Assembly (NCBI RefSeq): GCF_004087835.1 | Contig: NZ_CP035119.1 | Location: forward strand, 62,001 to 126,000 | From: Halorussus pelagicus | Lineage (GTDB): Archaea > Halobacteriota > Halobacteria > Halobacteriales > Haladaptataceae | Direction of reading: 5' to 3' | DNA length: 64,000 nt | Part shown: one piece after another, positions 51,202 through 60,270 of the stretch | How the letters are laid out: every line of letters starts with the position of its first letter | Numbering within the stretch: the stretch's first letter is position 1 | Program-made: the position numbers and the translations under genes | Notes under the pieces: model-generated | Databases searched by the model: none | Told to the model about the DNA's origin: nothing | The model's input: only the letters and a program-made list of their open reading frames with translations

Positions 51202-52242
51202 CTACGTTTTGAGTCGAGGTTCGAGTCGCTCGGTGACGGTTCCCCAGGTGAAGACCTGCATGCTACTAACGTCGGCGTTCAAAGCAGCGTCCACTGCATC
51301 GGCCACTTCCATAGGACCGATTTTGCGTACATCAATCACGCCGCGGTTCGACACCCAGTCGTCGAGCGCACTCCCCGTCCGAACGACGCAGGGGGTCCCG
51401 CTGGCCAGTGCCTCGGCGACCGTCATACCGTACGCTTCGAACTCCGAGAGTAAAAGGTAGGCCGACGCCCCAGCGTACAGTCCCGGTAGGCGTTCGTCGG
51501 CGACGTAGCCCAGAAACTCGACGCGCTCGGAAACGCCCGTCTCGCGTGCAGTCCGCTCTAACTCGGACCGGTAATCGCCGGAGCCAGCAATCAGTAGGTC
51601 GTACTCCGGGAGTTCCGGGAGTGCGCGAATCGCGTGTTGAACACCCTTGTACGCTTCCAGTCGGCCAACGCAGAGTAGATACGGTCGGTCGCGCTTCTCG
51701 GGCGTCGCGTCGGCGAACCGCTCTACGTCCAGGCCGTTCGGAATCACGGTGGCGTCGAGTCCGAAGTCCGCGCGTAACTGGTCGCGCTCCCAGTCGCTGA
51801 CCGCGATTACCTCGTCCGCGCGCCCGAGCGCCCATCGGCCGAGCGGTCGGTAGAGCGAGAGTAGTTTGTCGCGGAACCCGCTCGCGCTTCCCCCGTGATA
51901 GTGAGGCGTCACTACGAACCGTGCGTCCGCGACTCCTAACGCCGCGAAGAAGGCTGGGAGCGAGTGATAGTTGTGCGCGTGGACCACGTCCTGGTTGGCC
52001 CGTCGAACTGCGGGTGCGATGCCCGGCGCGACGTGGAACGCGCCGCCGGGCGCGAACCCTCGAAAGCGGCGCACACGAACACCGTCGCGGGTCTCGCGCC
52101 GGGCGAGTCCGTCCTCGGCATCGGCCGCGAACACCGTCACGTCGTGGCCACGAGAGACGAGTCGGCGACTGATTTCGGCGACGTGAGTCTCGACGCCACC
52201 AGTATGAGGCGGATACCGCGGTGCGACTTGTAAAATATTCAT
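51202..52242 (-). CDS. GT4 family glycosyltransferase
   Basis: 346 residues, GT-B. The N-terminal QVAPRYPPHTGGVETHVAEISRRLVSRGHDVTVF is the classic GT4 opening. VVHAHNYHSLPAFFAA, VIAVSDWERDQLRADFG, VIPNGLDVERFADATP, LCVGRLEAYKGVQHAI and YLLLSEFEAYGMTVAEALASGTPCVV carry the EX7E-type donor site. Base composition is GC-rich again, unlike the 46.5-51 kb block. It lies 10 bases after the GT2 gene upstream (52253), so the two are probably one operon. Confidence 0.88.
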   Translation of the reverse strand: MNILQVAPRYPPHTGGVETHVAEISRRLVSRGHDVTVFAADAEDGLARRETRDGVRVRRFRGFAPGGAFHVAPGIAPAVRRANQDVVHAHNYHSLPAFFAALGVADARFVVTPHYHGGSASGFRDKLLSLYRPLGRWALGRADEVIAVSDWERDQLRADFGLDATVIPNGLDVERFADATPEKRDRPYLLCVGRLEAYKGVQHAIRALPELPEYDLLIAGSGDYRSELERTARETGVSERVEFLGYVADERLPGLYAGASAYLLLSEFEAYGMTVAEALASGTPCVVRTGSALDDWVSNRGVIDVRKIGPMEVADAVDAALNADVSSMQVFTWGTVTERLEPRLKT

Positions 52243-52252
52243 CGAACTATCC

Positions 52253-53395
52253 TCAGTCGAACGCCTCCCGCAACTCCTCGTCTACTTCCCACGTCCCGTC
52301 GCCTTTCCCGCGGAGCAGTTCGACGGCGGCGTGGAGCAGCGACACCTGCGAGTCGAAGACAGCGTAGATAGCCTGTAGCGGACCGAGGAAGTCTTTCTGA
52401 CCGAGCCAGACGAACGCGGCGAGCGCGGCCGGAACCGCGAGCCCGGCGAGACCCGCGACGGAGAGTCCAGCGGCGGTGACCGCCAGCACGTCGAGCGCGA
52501 CGAGCCACGGAGAGACTATCATGAACCACCAGTTGAACGGGAGGACCACTTTGCCGTAGTTGCCGTACTTTCCGAGCGCGTCGCGGTGCTGGGCGAGCAG
52601 GCGAATCAGACCCATCCCGCGGCGGTCCTTCTGAAGCCTGCGCTTGCCGAAGTCGGAGTGAGACGCCTCCTTGTACCTGACCGCGGGGTCGAAAACGACG
52701 CGGTCACCGCCCCGACGAATCTTCAGCGCCAACTCGGTGTCGTCGGCCAGCGAGTTGGGGTCGATTGGGACGATGGCGTCGTTGTCGAACGCCGAGAAGG
52801 GACCGTGGAAGATGAGCGTCGAGTCGAGGTGCGATTCAAGCGTCTGGATGTGGGCCTGTACGCCCCGATACCCGGCCTCAACCTCGCTTCCGCCGAGGAC
52901 TTCGGCGTTCTGGCCCGTGACCGCAGCCACGCCGGGGTCCGCGAGATTGGCGGCCGCCTCTCGGAGCGCGTCGTCGGCGACGTAGGAGTCGCAATCGGTC
53001 TTGACGACCATTTCGTTGTCGGCGGCGGCGTAGGCGTCGTTTAGGGCGGGCGCAAGTCCCCGGCGCTCCTGCTCGCGGATGAGGTTCAGGTCCGGATGCG
53101 CGCGGTCCTCGAAGTACGACTCGATAATTTCGGGCGTCTCGTCGTCGCTGGAGTCCACGACGACCAGTTCGACCTTCTCCATCGGGTAGTCCAGCGACAC
53201 CACGTCGTCGAGTTTCTTCTCGATGATGCCCGATTCGTTGTAGGTCGGCAGAACGATGCTGACGGTCGGTTCCGCGTCGCGCTTGTCGGCGGGCGACCCG
53301 CTCGGCCCGACGACCGCGTAGAGGGCTAAGTACGCGAGATACGGCAGCGCCGTGGCGGCGACGAGCGCCCCCGCGGCGGCCACGAGAGAGTTCAT
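52253..53395 (-). CDS. Membrane-bound GT2 glycosyltransferase
   Basis: 380 residues. An N-terminal hydrophobic segment (5-30), then the GT2 core VSIVLPTYNESGIIEKKLDDVV, VELVVVDSSDDETPEII, VVKTDCDSYVADDALREAA (DxD-like), NSLADDTELALKIRRGG and RRLQKDRRGMGLIRLL, followed by two or three membrane helices near 285-335. The plan is that of processive or dolichyl-phosphate-using transferases. The product is unknown. Promoter-side DNA 53396-53534 contains AT-rich patches. Confidence 0.87.
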   Translation of the reverse strand: MNSLVAAAGALVAATALPYLAYLALYAVVGPSGSPADKRDAEPTVSIVLPTYNESGIIEKKLDDVVSLDYPMEKVELVVVDSSDDETPEIIESYFEDRAHPDLNLIREQERRGLAPALNDAYAAADNEMVVKTDCDSYVADDALREAAANLADPGVAAVTGQNAEVLGGSEVEAGYRGVQAHIQTLESHLDSTLIFHGPFSAFDNDAIVPIDPNSLADDTELALKIRRGGDRVVFDPAVRYKEASHSDFGKRRLQKDRRGMGLIRLLAQHRDALGKYGNYGKVVLPFNWWFMIVSPWLVALDVLAVTAAGLSVAGLAGLAVPAALAAFVWLGQKDFLGPLQAIYAVFDSQVSLLHAAVELLRGKGDGTWEVDEELREAFD

Positions 53396-53534
53396 ACGAC
53401 CGGGTATGGAATCGGACTATAACATACTGTTGGTCGTCGGCGAGACGAAGACGGGCCGTCGGCTATCCGACAACGTAGCATCACGAAAGAAATGTACGGA
53501 CAGGACGAAAGTGAGAGGAAGGTCGGATACCGCG

Positions 53535-54149
53535 TTAGACCGTGACTGCGCTCTCTTGGGAGAGCGACTGGGGCACGTTAGCGCGGTACTGCGTCACTGC
53601 GCCGTACTGGGTCGTCACCTTGAGCTTGACCTCTTCGCCCTCGCCGAGGGCGCTGGAGATCTGGGTGGCGTCCATCGTGATCTTGAATCGGTCGTCCTGC
53701 GTGTTGAGGACGGGTTCGGAGCCGTCAGGATCCTTGATGGCGCTGACGTTGAACTCGCCGTCACCGAGGCTATTGCCGTCGTCGTTATGAGTCAGCGTCT
53801 CGGCTTCCTCTGGCCCGATCCACTCGATGGTGGCTGACGATAGATTGATATCGTCGGACCCGGAACCGCGCATGACCGTCAGGTTGATCTTTTCGACCCG
53901 CTCGTTGGCAACGCTACCGAACGCGCTAACGACCTGCACGCGGTTCGAGACCTGCGCACTGGACTCCTGACCGGTCTGCTCGGACTTCGTCTGGAGGAAT
54001 CCGGCCGTATTGATGAGCACGCCCGCTGCAATTGCGGCGACAAGCACCATCGCAATGAAGACGATGAGCGTACCGATACCCACCTGACCGCGGTCGTTGA
54101 CCGCGCCCTCGATTCTATCTTTTACTGCTGAGATATAATTCCGTGACAT
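53535..54149 (-). CDS. Archaellin (archaellum filament protein)
   Basis: 204 residues. A class III signal [35 protein letters not shown] is present (cleavage by the prepilin-like peptidase before QVGIG). It is followed by [24 protein letters not shown] and a beta-rich globular part ending [18 protein letters not shown]. Three N-X-S/T sequons (NLT, NLS, NVS) make it a candidate AglB substrate. The signal region is unusually long (about 20 residues before RGQ). No other arl genes are in the window. Confidence 0.9.
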   Translation of the reverse strand: MSRNYISAVKDRIEGAVNDRGQVGIGTLIVFIAMVLVAAIAAGVLINTAGFLQTKSEQTGQESSAQVSNRVQVVSAFGSVANERVEKINLTVMRGSGSDDINLSSATIEWIGPEEAETLTHNDDGNSLGDGEFNVSAIKDPDGSEPVLNTQDDRFKITMDATQISSALGEGEEVKLKVTTQYGAVTQYRANVPQSLSQESAVTV

Positions 54150-54551
54150 TATTCGGACCTTTTTGTATTCGGGAACTTTCCCAACTTGGACGTACCACCA
54201 ACGATATATATAACGTTCGTCCGTTTTCACCAGTGATAATCGGCGTCATTTCGTCTATTTATTGCTCGAAGGAAGACATGCATCCATATTCAGAGTGGTC
54301 TCCGAAGAGAACACGTCCGATGATCGCTTTTAAATTATCTCCAATTGAACTCTACGCGCTTTTATCGCAGGTCTACACGCGGAGTAGGCCGAGTGACTCG
54401 GGGCTTGACCCTAAGGTGGCTCACGCACACCGACGATGACGATGCACGCGAACGGCATCGCCACCGTGCCGACCGAGACATTCGACCGAAGCGCGCCGAC
54501 CGAAAGGTCATAGAGTAAGCCTTTTGCGCTCGTGGTGACCACTCCATTTCA
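54150..54551. other. Intergenic region between archaellin and aglJ
   Basis: A 400-base gene-free stretch: AT-rich archaellin promoter side (54150-54360), then GC-rich DNA without clear features. A TATA-like TAGAGTAAGCC lies roughly 35 bases before the aglJ ATG. No repeats, tRNA or hairpins of note were seen. Confidence 0.5.
54204..54213 (-). promoter_or_regulatory. TATA box of the archaellin gene
   Basis: An uninterrupted ATATATATAA run 55-64 bases before the archaellin ATG, the strongest TATA-like sequence in the region. Initiation about 26 bases downstream gives a leader of roughly 30 bases. Confidence 0.6.
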
Positions 54552-55457
54552 ATGGCCGACAGCGAGGACGTTTGCGTTCTCATCCCGACTCTGAACGAAG
54601 CCGAGACTATCGGCGAGGTTATCGACGGGTTCACCAGTCGAGGCTACGAGAACGTCCTCGTCATCGACGGGAACTCGTCCGACGAAACCACCGACGTGGC
54701 CCGCGACCACGGGGCGCGAGTCATGTATCAGTCAGGGTCCGGAAAGGGACAGGCGGTCCGAGAAGCCATCGAGCACATCGACGCCGAGTACGTCCTGATG
54801 CTCGACGGCGACGGCACGTACCGGCCCGAAGACGCCGAGGCGATGCTCGACCCGCTGGTGAACGGCGAGTACGAGCACATCATCGGCGACCGCTTCGCGG
54901 ACATGGAGGACGGCGCGATGAGTCGCTTCAACGAGTTCGGGAACGGACTGTTCAACTGGGTGTTCCGCACCATCCACGGCAAGAACTTCGAGGACATTTT
55001 GAGCGGCTATCGGGCGTTCACCCGCGAGTCGGTGGAGAAGTTCTATCTGGATTCCGACGGCTTCGGCGTCGAGACCGAACTGGCCGTCGAGTGTGTCAAA
55101 CACGGCGTGCCGACGACCGTAGTCCCGATTCGCTACGAGGCCCGGCCCGACGACTCGGACACCAACCTCCACCCGATTCGAGACGGCGGGGTCATTCTCC
55201 TCACGCTCTACCAGTTGGCGAAGACGAGCAACCCGCTGTTCTACTTCGGGAGCGTCGGGGTGTTGAGCGGGGTGTTCGGCGTCGCCATCGCTGGGTACGT
55301 TGCCTACGAGTGGTTCGGCCCGGCGAACACGTCCCACGAGGTGCTGGCGGTGGTCGCCGCGTTCGCCATCCTATTTGGCGTCCAACTGCTGATGTTTGGT
55401 GTCCTCTCGGACCTCATCGTGACGTTGCACCGCGAGCAGATGCGACGGTTAGAGTAG
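54552..55457 (+). CDS. aglJ: S-layer glycoprotein N-glycosyltransferase AglJ
   Basis: 301 residues. GT2 core: CVLIPTLNEAETIGEVIDGFTSRG, VLVIDGNSSDETTDVARDHGARV, YVLMLDGDGTYRPEDAEAML and GRFADMEDGAMSR-like DRFADMEDGAMSRFNEFGN, then FEDILSGYRAFTRESVEKF. Two membrane helices at about 235-285 anchor it. In Haloferax AglJ adds the first sugar to dolichol phosphate for N-glycosylation. It is divergent from the archaellin gene. Confidence 0.9.
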   Translation: MADSEDVCVLIPTLNEAETIGEVIDGFTSRGYENVLVIDGNSSDETTDVARDHGARVMYQSGSGKGQAVREAIEHIDAEYVLMLDGDGTYRPEDAEAMLDPLVNGEYEHIIGDRFADMEDGAMSRFNEFGNGLFNWVFRTIHGKNFEDILSGYRAFTRESVEKFYLDSDGFGVETELAVECVKHGVPTTVVPIRYEARPDDSDTNLHPIRDGGVILLTLYQLAKTSNPLFYFGSVGVLSGVFGVAIAGYVAYEWFGPANTSHEVLAVVAAFAILFGVQLLMFGVLSDLIVTLHREQMRRLE

Positions 55458-55538
55458 TCGGCATCCCTTCATTTCTCGCCCCTGTCGCTCGAAAACTGCC
55501 GGTACTGTTATTTTTGTTACTTGTGTACGTGCGTCCGC

Positions 55539-57227
55539 ATGCCAGATAGTCACAATCTCCACGACTACGACGGAGTGCGCGAATCGTTCGCTTGGGACGA
55601 TATCTACGCCGACGCCGACTGGGACGCGCCCGACGAACTCAACATCGGCCACGAAGTCTGCGACCGACACGCGGCAAACGGCGAGCAGGTCGCGCTCTAT
55701 CAGGTCGGCGAGGACGGCGACCTCACGGAGACGACGTTCCGAGAGTTGGCCGACCGGTCGAGCCAGTTCGCCAACGTCCTCGAGGCGTTGGGCGTCGAGC
55801 GAGGCGACCGGGTGTTCTCGTACATGCCCCGGATTCCGGAACACTACGTCGCGCTCGTCGGGACGCTCAAGCGCGGCGCGGTGTTCGGCGGCGTCAACGA
55901 GCGGTTCGGCCCGGACGGCATCTCCTACCGACTCGACGACTGCGACGCGTCGGTGGTCGTGACCACCAGCGACAACCGCGAGACGGTCGGGGCAGCGCTC
56001 GAAGACGCGCCCTCGGTCGAACACGTCCTCGTGGTGGACCGCGACGAGGGCGAGATTGGCGACGGCGATGTCGGGTTCGCGGACGCGCTCGACGACACGA
56101 GCAGCGAGTACGAGGCGGCCCGGACCGGCGGAGAGGACGACGCGCTGCTCTACTACACCAGCGGAACGACCGGTCCCGCGAAGGGCGTCCGGCACAAACA
56201 GCGGTGGGTCGCGGGCGTCGCGGCCACCCAAAAGTACGCAGTGGACCTCCAACCCGGCGACCTCTACTGGTCAACGGCTGACCTCGGGTGGCTCACCGGT
56301 CCCATCAACACGCTCGGCGCGTGGTTCTGGGGCGCGAGCCTCTTCACCTACGAGGGCGAGTTCGACCCCGAGACGTGGGCCGACCTGCTGGACGAACACC
56401 CCATCTCGGTGCTGTTCAGCGTCCCCACGGCCTACCGGATGCTCCGCGAGAAGGAAGAGGTGCTAGCGGGCGTGGACCTCGACCTCCGGCATGCGCTCTC
56501 TATCGGCGAACCGCTCTCGGCGGGCGTGGTCGAGTGGGGCGAGGAAACCCTCGGCGTCACCATCCACGACACCTACGGCCAGACCGAGACGGGCAACATG
56601 ATTATCAACAACTACCCGACGATGGACCTCAAGCCGGGGAGCATGGGCAAACCGCTTCCCGGCATCGAGGCCGACATTGTGGACCCCGAGACTGGCGAGC
56701 CAATGGCACCGGGCGAGACGGGCGAAATTGCCCAGCGCGGCGACTACCCCTCCTTCTTCGCGGGGTACTGGGAGAAGCCCGAGAAGACCGACGACTGCTT
56801 CGTGGAAGGCTCGGAGGGTAAATGGTACCTCTCGGGGGACCTCGCGCGCAAGGACGAGGACGGCTACTTCTGGTTCGAGGGCCGCGCCGACGACGTAATT
56901 ATCTCGTCGGGCTACCGCATCGGTCCCTTCGAAGTGGAGAGTTCGCTCGGCGAACATCCCGCGGTCGCGGAGGCGGCGGTCGTACCCAAACCCGACCGCG
57001 AGCGTGGCAACATCGTCAAAGCCTACGTTGTCCCGAGCGACAGCGCGGACCCCGACGACGACCTCGCGGAGACCGTCAAGTCACACGTCCGCGACGAACT
57101 CTCGGCCCACGAGTACCCCCGCGAAATCGAGTTCGTCGAGGAACTGCCCAAGACCGTGACGGGGAAGATTCGCCGGACGGAGTTGCACGACGACGCTCAA
57201 CAGGAGGCCGAAGTCGGGCAGGAGTGA
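55539..57227 (+). CDS. AMP-forming acyl-CoA synthetase (acetate-CoA ligase-like)
   Basis: 562 residues of the ANL family. DALLYYTSGTTGPAKGVRHKQRW is the phosphate loop, STADLGWLTGPINTLGAWFWGA, IHDTYGQTETGNMIINNYPTMDLKPGSMGKPLPG and YLSGDLARKDEDGYFWFEGRADDVIISSGYRIGPFEVES follow, and the C-terminal PKTVTGKIRRTEL carries the catalytic Lys. It activates a short- or medium-chain acid. The GxG and Trp pattern suits acetate or propionate, but specificity is not proven. ATG 55539 is preferred to one 18 bases upstream. Confidence 0.9.
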   Translation: MPDSHNLHDYDGVRESFAWDDIYADADWDAPDELNIGHEVCDRHAANGEQVALYQVGEDGDLTETTFRELADRSSQFANVLEALGVERGDRVFSYMPRIPEHYVALVGTLKRGAVFGGVNERFGPDGISYRLDDCDASVVVTTSDNRETVGAALEDAPSVEHVLVVDRDEGEIGDGDVGFADALDDTSSEYEAARTGGEDDALLYYTSGTTGPAKGVRHKQRWVAGVAATQKYAVDLQPGDLYWSTADLGWLTGPINTLGAWFWGASLFTYEGEFDPETWADLLDEHPISVLFSVPTAYRMLREKEEVLAGVDLDLRHALSIGEPLSAGVVEWGEETLGVTIHDTYGQTETGNMIINNYPTMDLKPGSMGKPLPGIEADIVDPETGEPMAPGETGEIAQRGDYPSFFAGYWEKPEKTDDCFVEGSEGKWYLSGDLARKDEDGYFWFEGRADDVIISSGYRIGPFEVESSLGEHPAVAEAAVVPKPDRERGNIVKAYVVPSDSADPDDDLAETVKSHVRDELSAHEYPREIEFVEELPKTVTGKIRRTELHDDAQQEAEVGQE

Positions 57228-57260
57228 GGGACTTCGGGACGCTCTTTCTTACTACGACTT

Positions 57261-57420
57261 GGCGCGTGCGGGCGAGGTCTGCGCGAGCGAAGCGAGTGCA
57301 GACTCGGCGGACGCGGTTTGTCCGCCGGTGGCCGAGGACCGCAACGGAGTGCGGACGTGGCTGTCGCGGTGCTGTGCAGTTGCGGTAACTCCTTGGCTCA
57401 AGCCTGAAGCTAGCTTCTCT
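57261..57420 (-). repeat. Multi-hairpin dispersed element, copy C
   Basis: The 57228-57500 gap holds the third and most diverged copy, read on the minus strand from AGAGAAGCTAGCTTC (57406-57420) to CCCGCACGCGCC (57261-57272). Its stems differ in sequence from A and B: GTCTGC...GCAGAC (57278-57304) and GGCGGAC...GTCCGCC (57307-57325). CAACGGAGTG at 57342-57351 is also found in copy B. The rest of the gap carries nothing recognisable. Confidence 0.65.
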
Positions 57421-57500
57421 CCGCTATCACCAATCGTCCCGCGTCGTCGTGGACTACTCAGAAACGAACAGAAACCTCGAACGAAACAGAAAACCCCGAC

Positions 57501-57830
57501 TCAAAGTGGTAGCGCCGCCCGAACGCGCTCGATGACGCTCGGAGACCGGGAGTGGCGATACTGCTCGAAAATAGGGTGGAGCGCGTTCAGAAACTCCTGT
57601 TCGTCGTCGAATCGGTCGCGCTCGACTTCGGCGACGGCCTCTGAGAGCGCCACGGTGTGGCCTTTGGCGTCGTACTTGATTCGCGGGTTCGAGAGTGCCT
57701 GCACGACTTGCTCGCCGGTCGCGGGAAACGAGAAGTCGCCGCCGTCGAGTTCGGCCGCCACTTCCGCGATGCCGAATTCGATAACGTCGGGACCCTCGTC
57801 CGAGTTCGACGGTGGTGGCCTCACGCCCAT
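57501..57830 (-). CDS. DUF5789 family protein
   Basis: 109 residues, acidic, no membrane segments. VIEFGIAEVAAELDGGDFSFPATGEQVVQALSNPRIKYDAKGHTVALSEAVAEVERDRFDDEQEFLNALHPIFE is the conserved part. A haloarchaeal family (DUF5789, from memory) with no known role. Start ATG 57830 gives the family N-terminus MGVRPPPSN. It is convergent with nothing; it lies divergent from the DUF255 gene, sharing 57831-57981. Confidence 0.75.
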   Translation of the reverse strand: MGVRPPPSNSDEGPDVIEFGIAEVAAELDGGDFSFPATGEQVVQALSNPRIKYDAKGHTVALSEAVAEVERDRFDDEQEFLNALHPIFEQYRHSRSPSVIERVRAALPL

Positions 57831-57981
57831 GTGCGTTGCTTCTCGCTCCCGGAATGAAAAACTCACTACTCGGATTTCCAAGTGGTCGTCGCTACCAGCA
57901 CTCCCCCTCACTGGCTCCCGACGCTCCACCTCACTGGCCGGGAACCCCGCCTTTACGTCTCTCAAGGCCCTCGGCTCAGGC

Positions 57982-60156
57982 ATGACCGACGACCCCACCG
58001 CGCGCAACCGACTCGACGAGGAGGCGAGTCCGTACCTCCGCCAGCACGCCGACAACCCCGTCAACTGGCAACCGTGGGACGACGCCGCCCTCGACGCCGC
58101 CGCGGAGCGCGAGGTTCCTATCTTCCTCTCGGTCGGCTACTCGGCCTGCCACTGGTGCCACGTCATGGAAGAAGAGAGCTTCGAGGACGAGGAAACCGCC
58201 GCGGTACTGAACGAGAACTTCGTCCCCATCAAGGTGGACCGCGAGGAACGCCCGGACCTCGACAGCATCTACCAGACCATCTGCCAGGCCGTCTCAGGCC
58301 GAGGCGGGTGGCCGCTGTCGGTGTGGCTCACGCCCGACGGCAGACCGTTCTACGTCGGGACCTACTTCCCGAAGGAGGCCAAGCGGGGCCAACCCGCTTT
58401 CCGGGAGTTGCTCGAAAACATCGCCGAGTCGTGGAGCGACGAGGAGGACCGCCGGGAGATGGACCGCCGGGCCGACCAGTGGACCGACGCCATCGAGGGC
58501 GAACTCGAATCGGTTCCTGACCCCGGCGAGACCCCCGGCGAGGATCTGCTCGACTCGGCGGCCGACGCCGCGGTGCGCTCGGCCGACCGCGACCACGGCG
58601 GGTTCGGCACCGGCCAGAAGTTCCCCCAAGCCGGGCGTGTCCACCTGCTTCTCCGGGCCGCCGAGCGCGCGGCGGACGCGGGCGACGACGACACCGCCGC
58701 GGAGTACCGCGAGGTCGCCACCGAATCGCTCTCGGCGATGGCCGAGGGCGGTCTCTTCGACCACGTCGGCGGCGGGTTCCACCGCTACACCGTGGACCGC
58801 GAGTGGGTCGTGCCCCACTTCGAGAAGATGCTCTACGACAACGCCGAAATCTCGCGCGCCATGCTCGCGGGGTATCAAGTCACGGGCGACGACCGCTACG
58901 CCGCGGCCGCGCGCCGGACCTTCGAGTTCGTCGAGCGCGAACTGACCCATCCGGAAGGGGTCTCCGAGTCGCACTCGGAGGCTCGCGGGGCGGAGTCCCG
59001 CGGCGGGTTCTACAGCACACTCGACGCCCAGAGCGACGGCGAGGAGGGCAAGTTCTACGTCTGGACGCCCAAGGAAATCCGCGACGCCGTGGACGACTCG
59101 ACCGCCGCGGACCTCTTTTGCGACCGGTTCGGCGTCACCGAGTCGGGCAACTTCGAGGGCGATACTGTCCTGACGAGTAGCGAGTCAGTTGGGGACCTCG
59201 CAAACGAGTACGAGATGAGCGAGACAGAAGTCGAGGAGACCGTCGAGCAAGCCCGCGAGCAGGTCTTCGCGGCGCGCGCCGAGCGCGTCCGACCCCGGCG
59301 CGACGAGAAGGTGCTGGCGGGGTGGAACGGCCTGATGATTTCGGCGCTCGCGGAGGGTGCGCTCGTCCTCGGCGACGACCACTACGCCGACCTCGCGGCA
59401 GACGCGCTCGCGTTCGTCCGCGAGAAGTTGTGGGACGCCGAGGAAAACCATCTCTCCCGCAGATTCAAGGACGGCGATGTCGCTATCGAGGGGTATCTCG
59501 AAGATTACGCCTTCGTCGCTCGCGGCGCGCTGAACCTGTACGAAGCGACCGGCGACCCCGACCACCTCGGGTTCGCGCTGGACCTCGCGGACGCCATCGC
59601 CGACGAGTTCTGGGACGCCGAGTCGGGGACCATCTACTTCACGCCCGAGCGAGGGGAAGACCTCGTTGCCCGGCCACAGGAACCTCACGACCAATCGACG
59701 CCCTCCAGTCTCGGCGTCGCCACCGATACCTTGCTCGCGCTCGCGGAGTTTACGCCCGACGAGGAGTTCGCCGACATCGCCGAGCGCGTCCTCGAAACGC
59801 GCGGCCAAGAGATTCAGTCGAACCCGCTTCAACACACCTCGCTGGCGCTCGCGGCCGACCGCTACGCTCGCGGGTCGCTGGAGATGACGGTCGTCGCCGA
59901 CGACCTGCCGGAGTCGTGGCGCGAGGAACTCGCCGCGCGCTATCTGCCGAGTCGCTTACTGTCGCGCCGCCCGCCGACCGACGAGGAGCTATCGACGTGG
60001 CTCGACCGCCTCGGTCTCGACGAGGCTCCGCCCATCTGGGCCGAGCGCGACCGAACGGACGACGAAGCGACCGTCTACGTCTGTCGGGAGTTCGCCTGCT
60101 CGCCGCCCGAGACCGACCTCGCGGCGGCGCTCGACTGGGCCGAAAGTGGGAGGTGA
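57982..60156 (+). CDS. DUF255 thioredoxin-like protein (YyaL/SPATA20 family)
   Basis: 724 residues. The N-terminal thioredoxin-like domain has NRLDEEASPYLRQHADNPVNWQPW and IFLSVGYSACHWCHVMEEESFEDEETAAVLNENFVPIKVDREERPDLD, with the CHWC site. It is followed by a six-hairpin glycosidase-like domain with GGFHRYTVDREWVVPHFEKMLYDNAEIS, DAQSDGEEGKFYVWT and WNGLMISALAEGALV. The physiological function is unknown in any organism. Full family length, with no signs of damage. Confidence 0.9.
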   Translation: MTDDPTARNRLDEEASPYLRQHADNPVNWQPWDDAALDAAAEREVPIFLSVGYSACHWCHVMEEESFEDEETAAVLNENFVPIKVDREERPDLDSIYQTICQAVSGRGGWPLSVWLTPDGRPFYVGTYFPKEAKRGQPAFRELLENIAESWSDEEDRREMDRRADQWTDAIEGELESVPDPGETPGEDLLDSAADAAVRSADRDHGGFGTGQKFPQAGRVHLLLRAAERAADAGDDDTAAEYREVATESLSAMAEGGLFDHVGGGFHRYTVDREWVVPHFEKMLYDNAEISRAMLAGYQVTGDDRYAAAARRTFEFVERELTHPEGVSESHSEARGAESRGGFYSTLDAQSDGEEGKFYVWTPKEIRDAVDDSTAADLFCDRFGVTESGNFEGDTVLTSSESVGDLANEYEMSETEVEETVEQAREQVFAARAERVRPRRDEKVLAGWNGLMISALAEGALVLGDDHYADLAADALAFVREKLWDAEENHLSRRFKDGDVAIEGYLEDYAFVARGALNLYEATGDPDHLGFALDLADAIADEFWDAESGTIYFTPERGEDLVARPQEPHDQSTPSSLGVATDTLLALAEFTPDEEFADIAERVLETRGQEIQSNPLQHTSLALAADRYARGSLEMTVVADDLPESWREELAARYLPSRLLSRRPPTDEELSTWLDRLGLDEAPPIWAERDRTDDEATVYVCREFACSPPETDLAAALDWAESGR

Positions 60157-60270
60157 ACCCGGCCGATAGACCACGGCGACTGCCGGATTTTCTCCGAATG
60201 AGGTAGCGAAAAGAGAGCGTGTGCGATTCACGTAGCCGAATACGTTGTTTTACTCAGCGGCCTCACCGTC

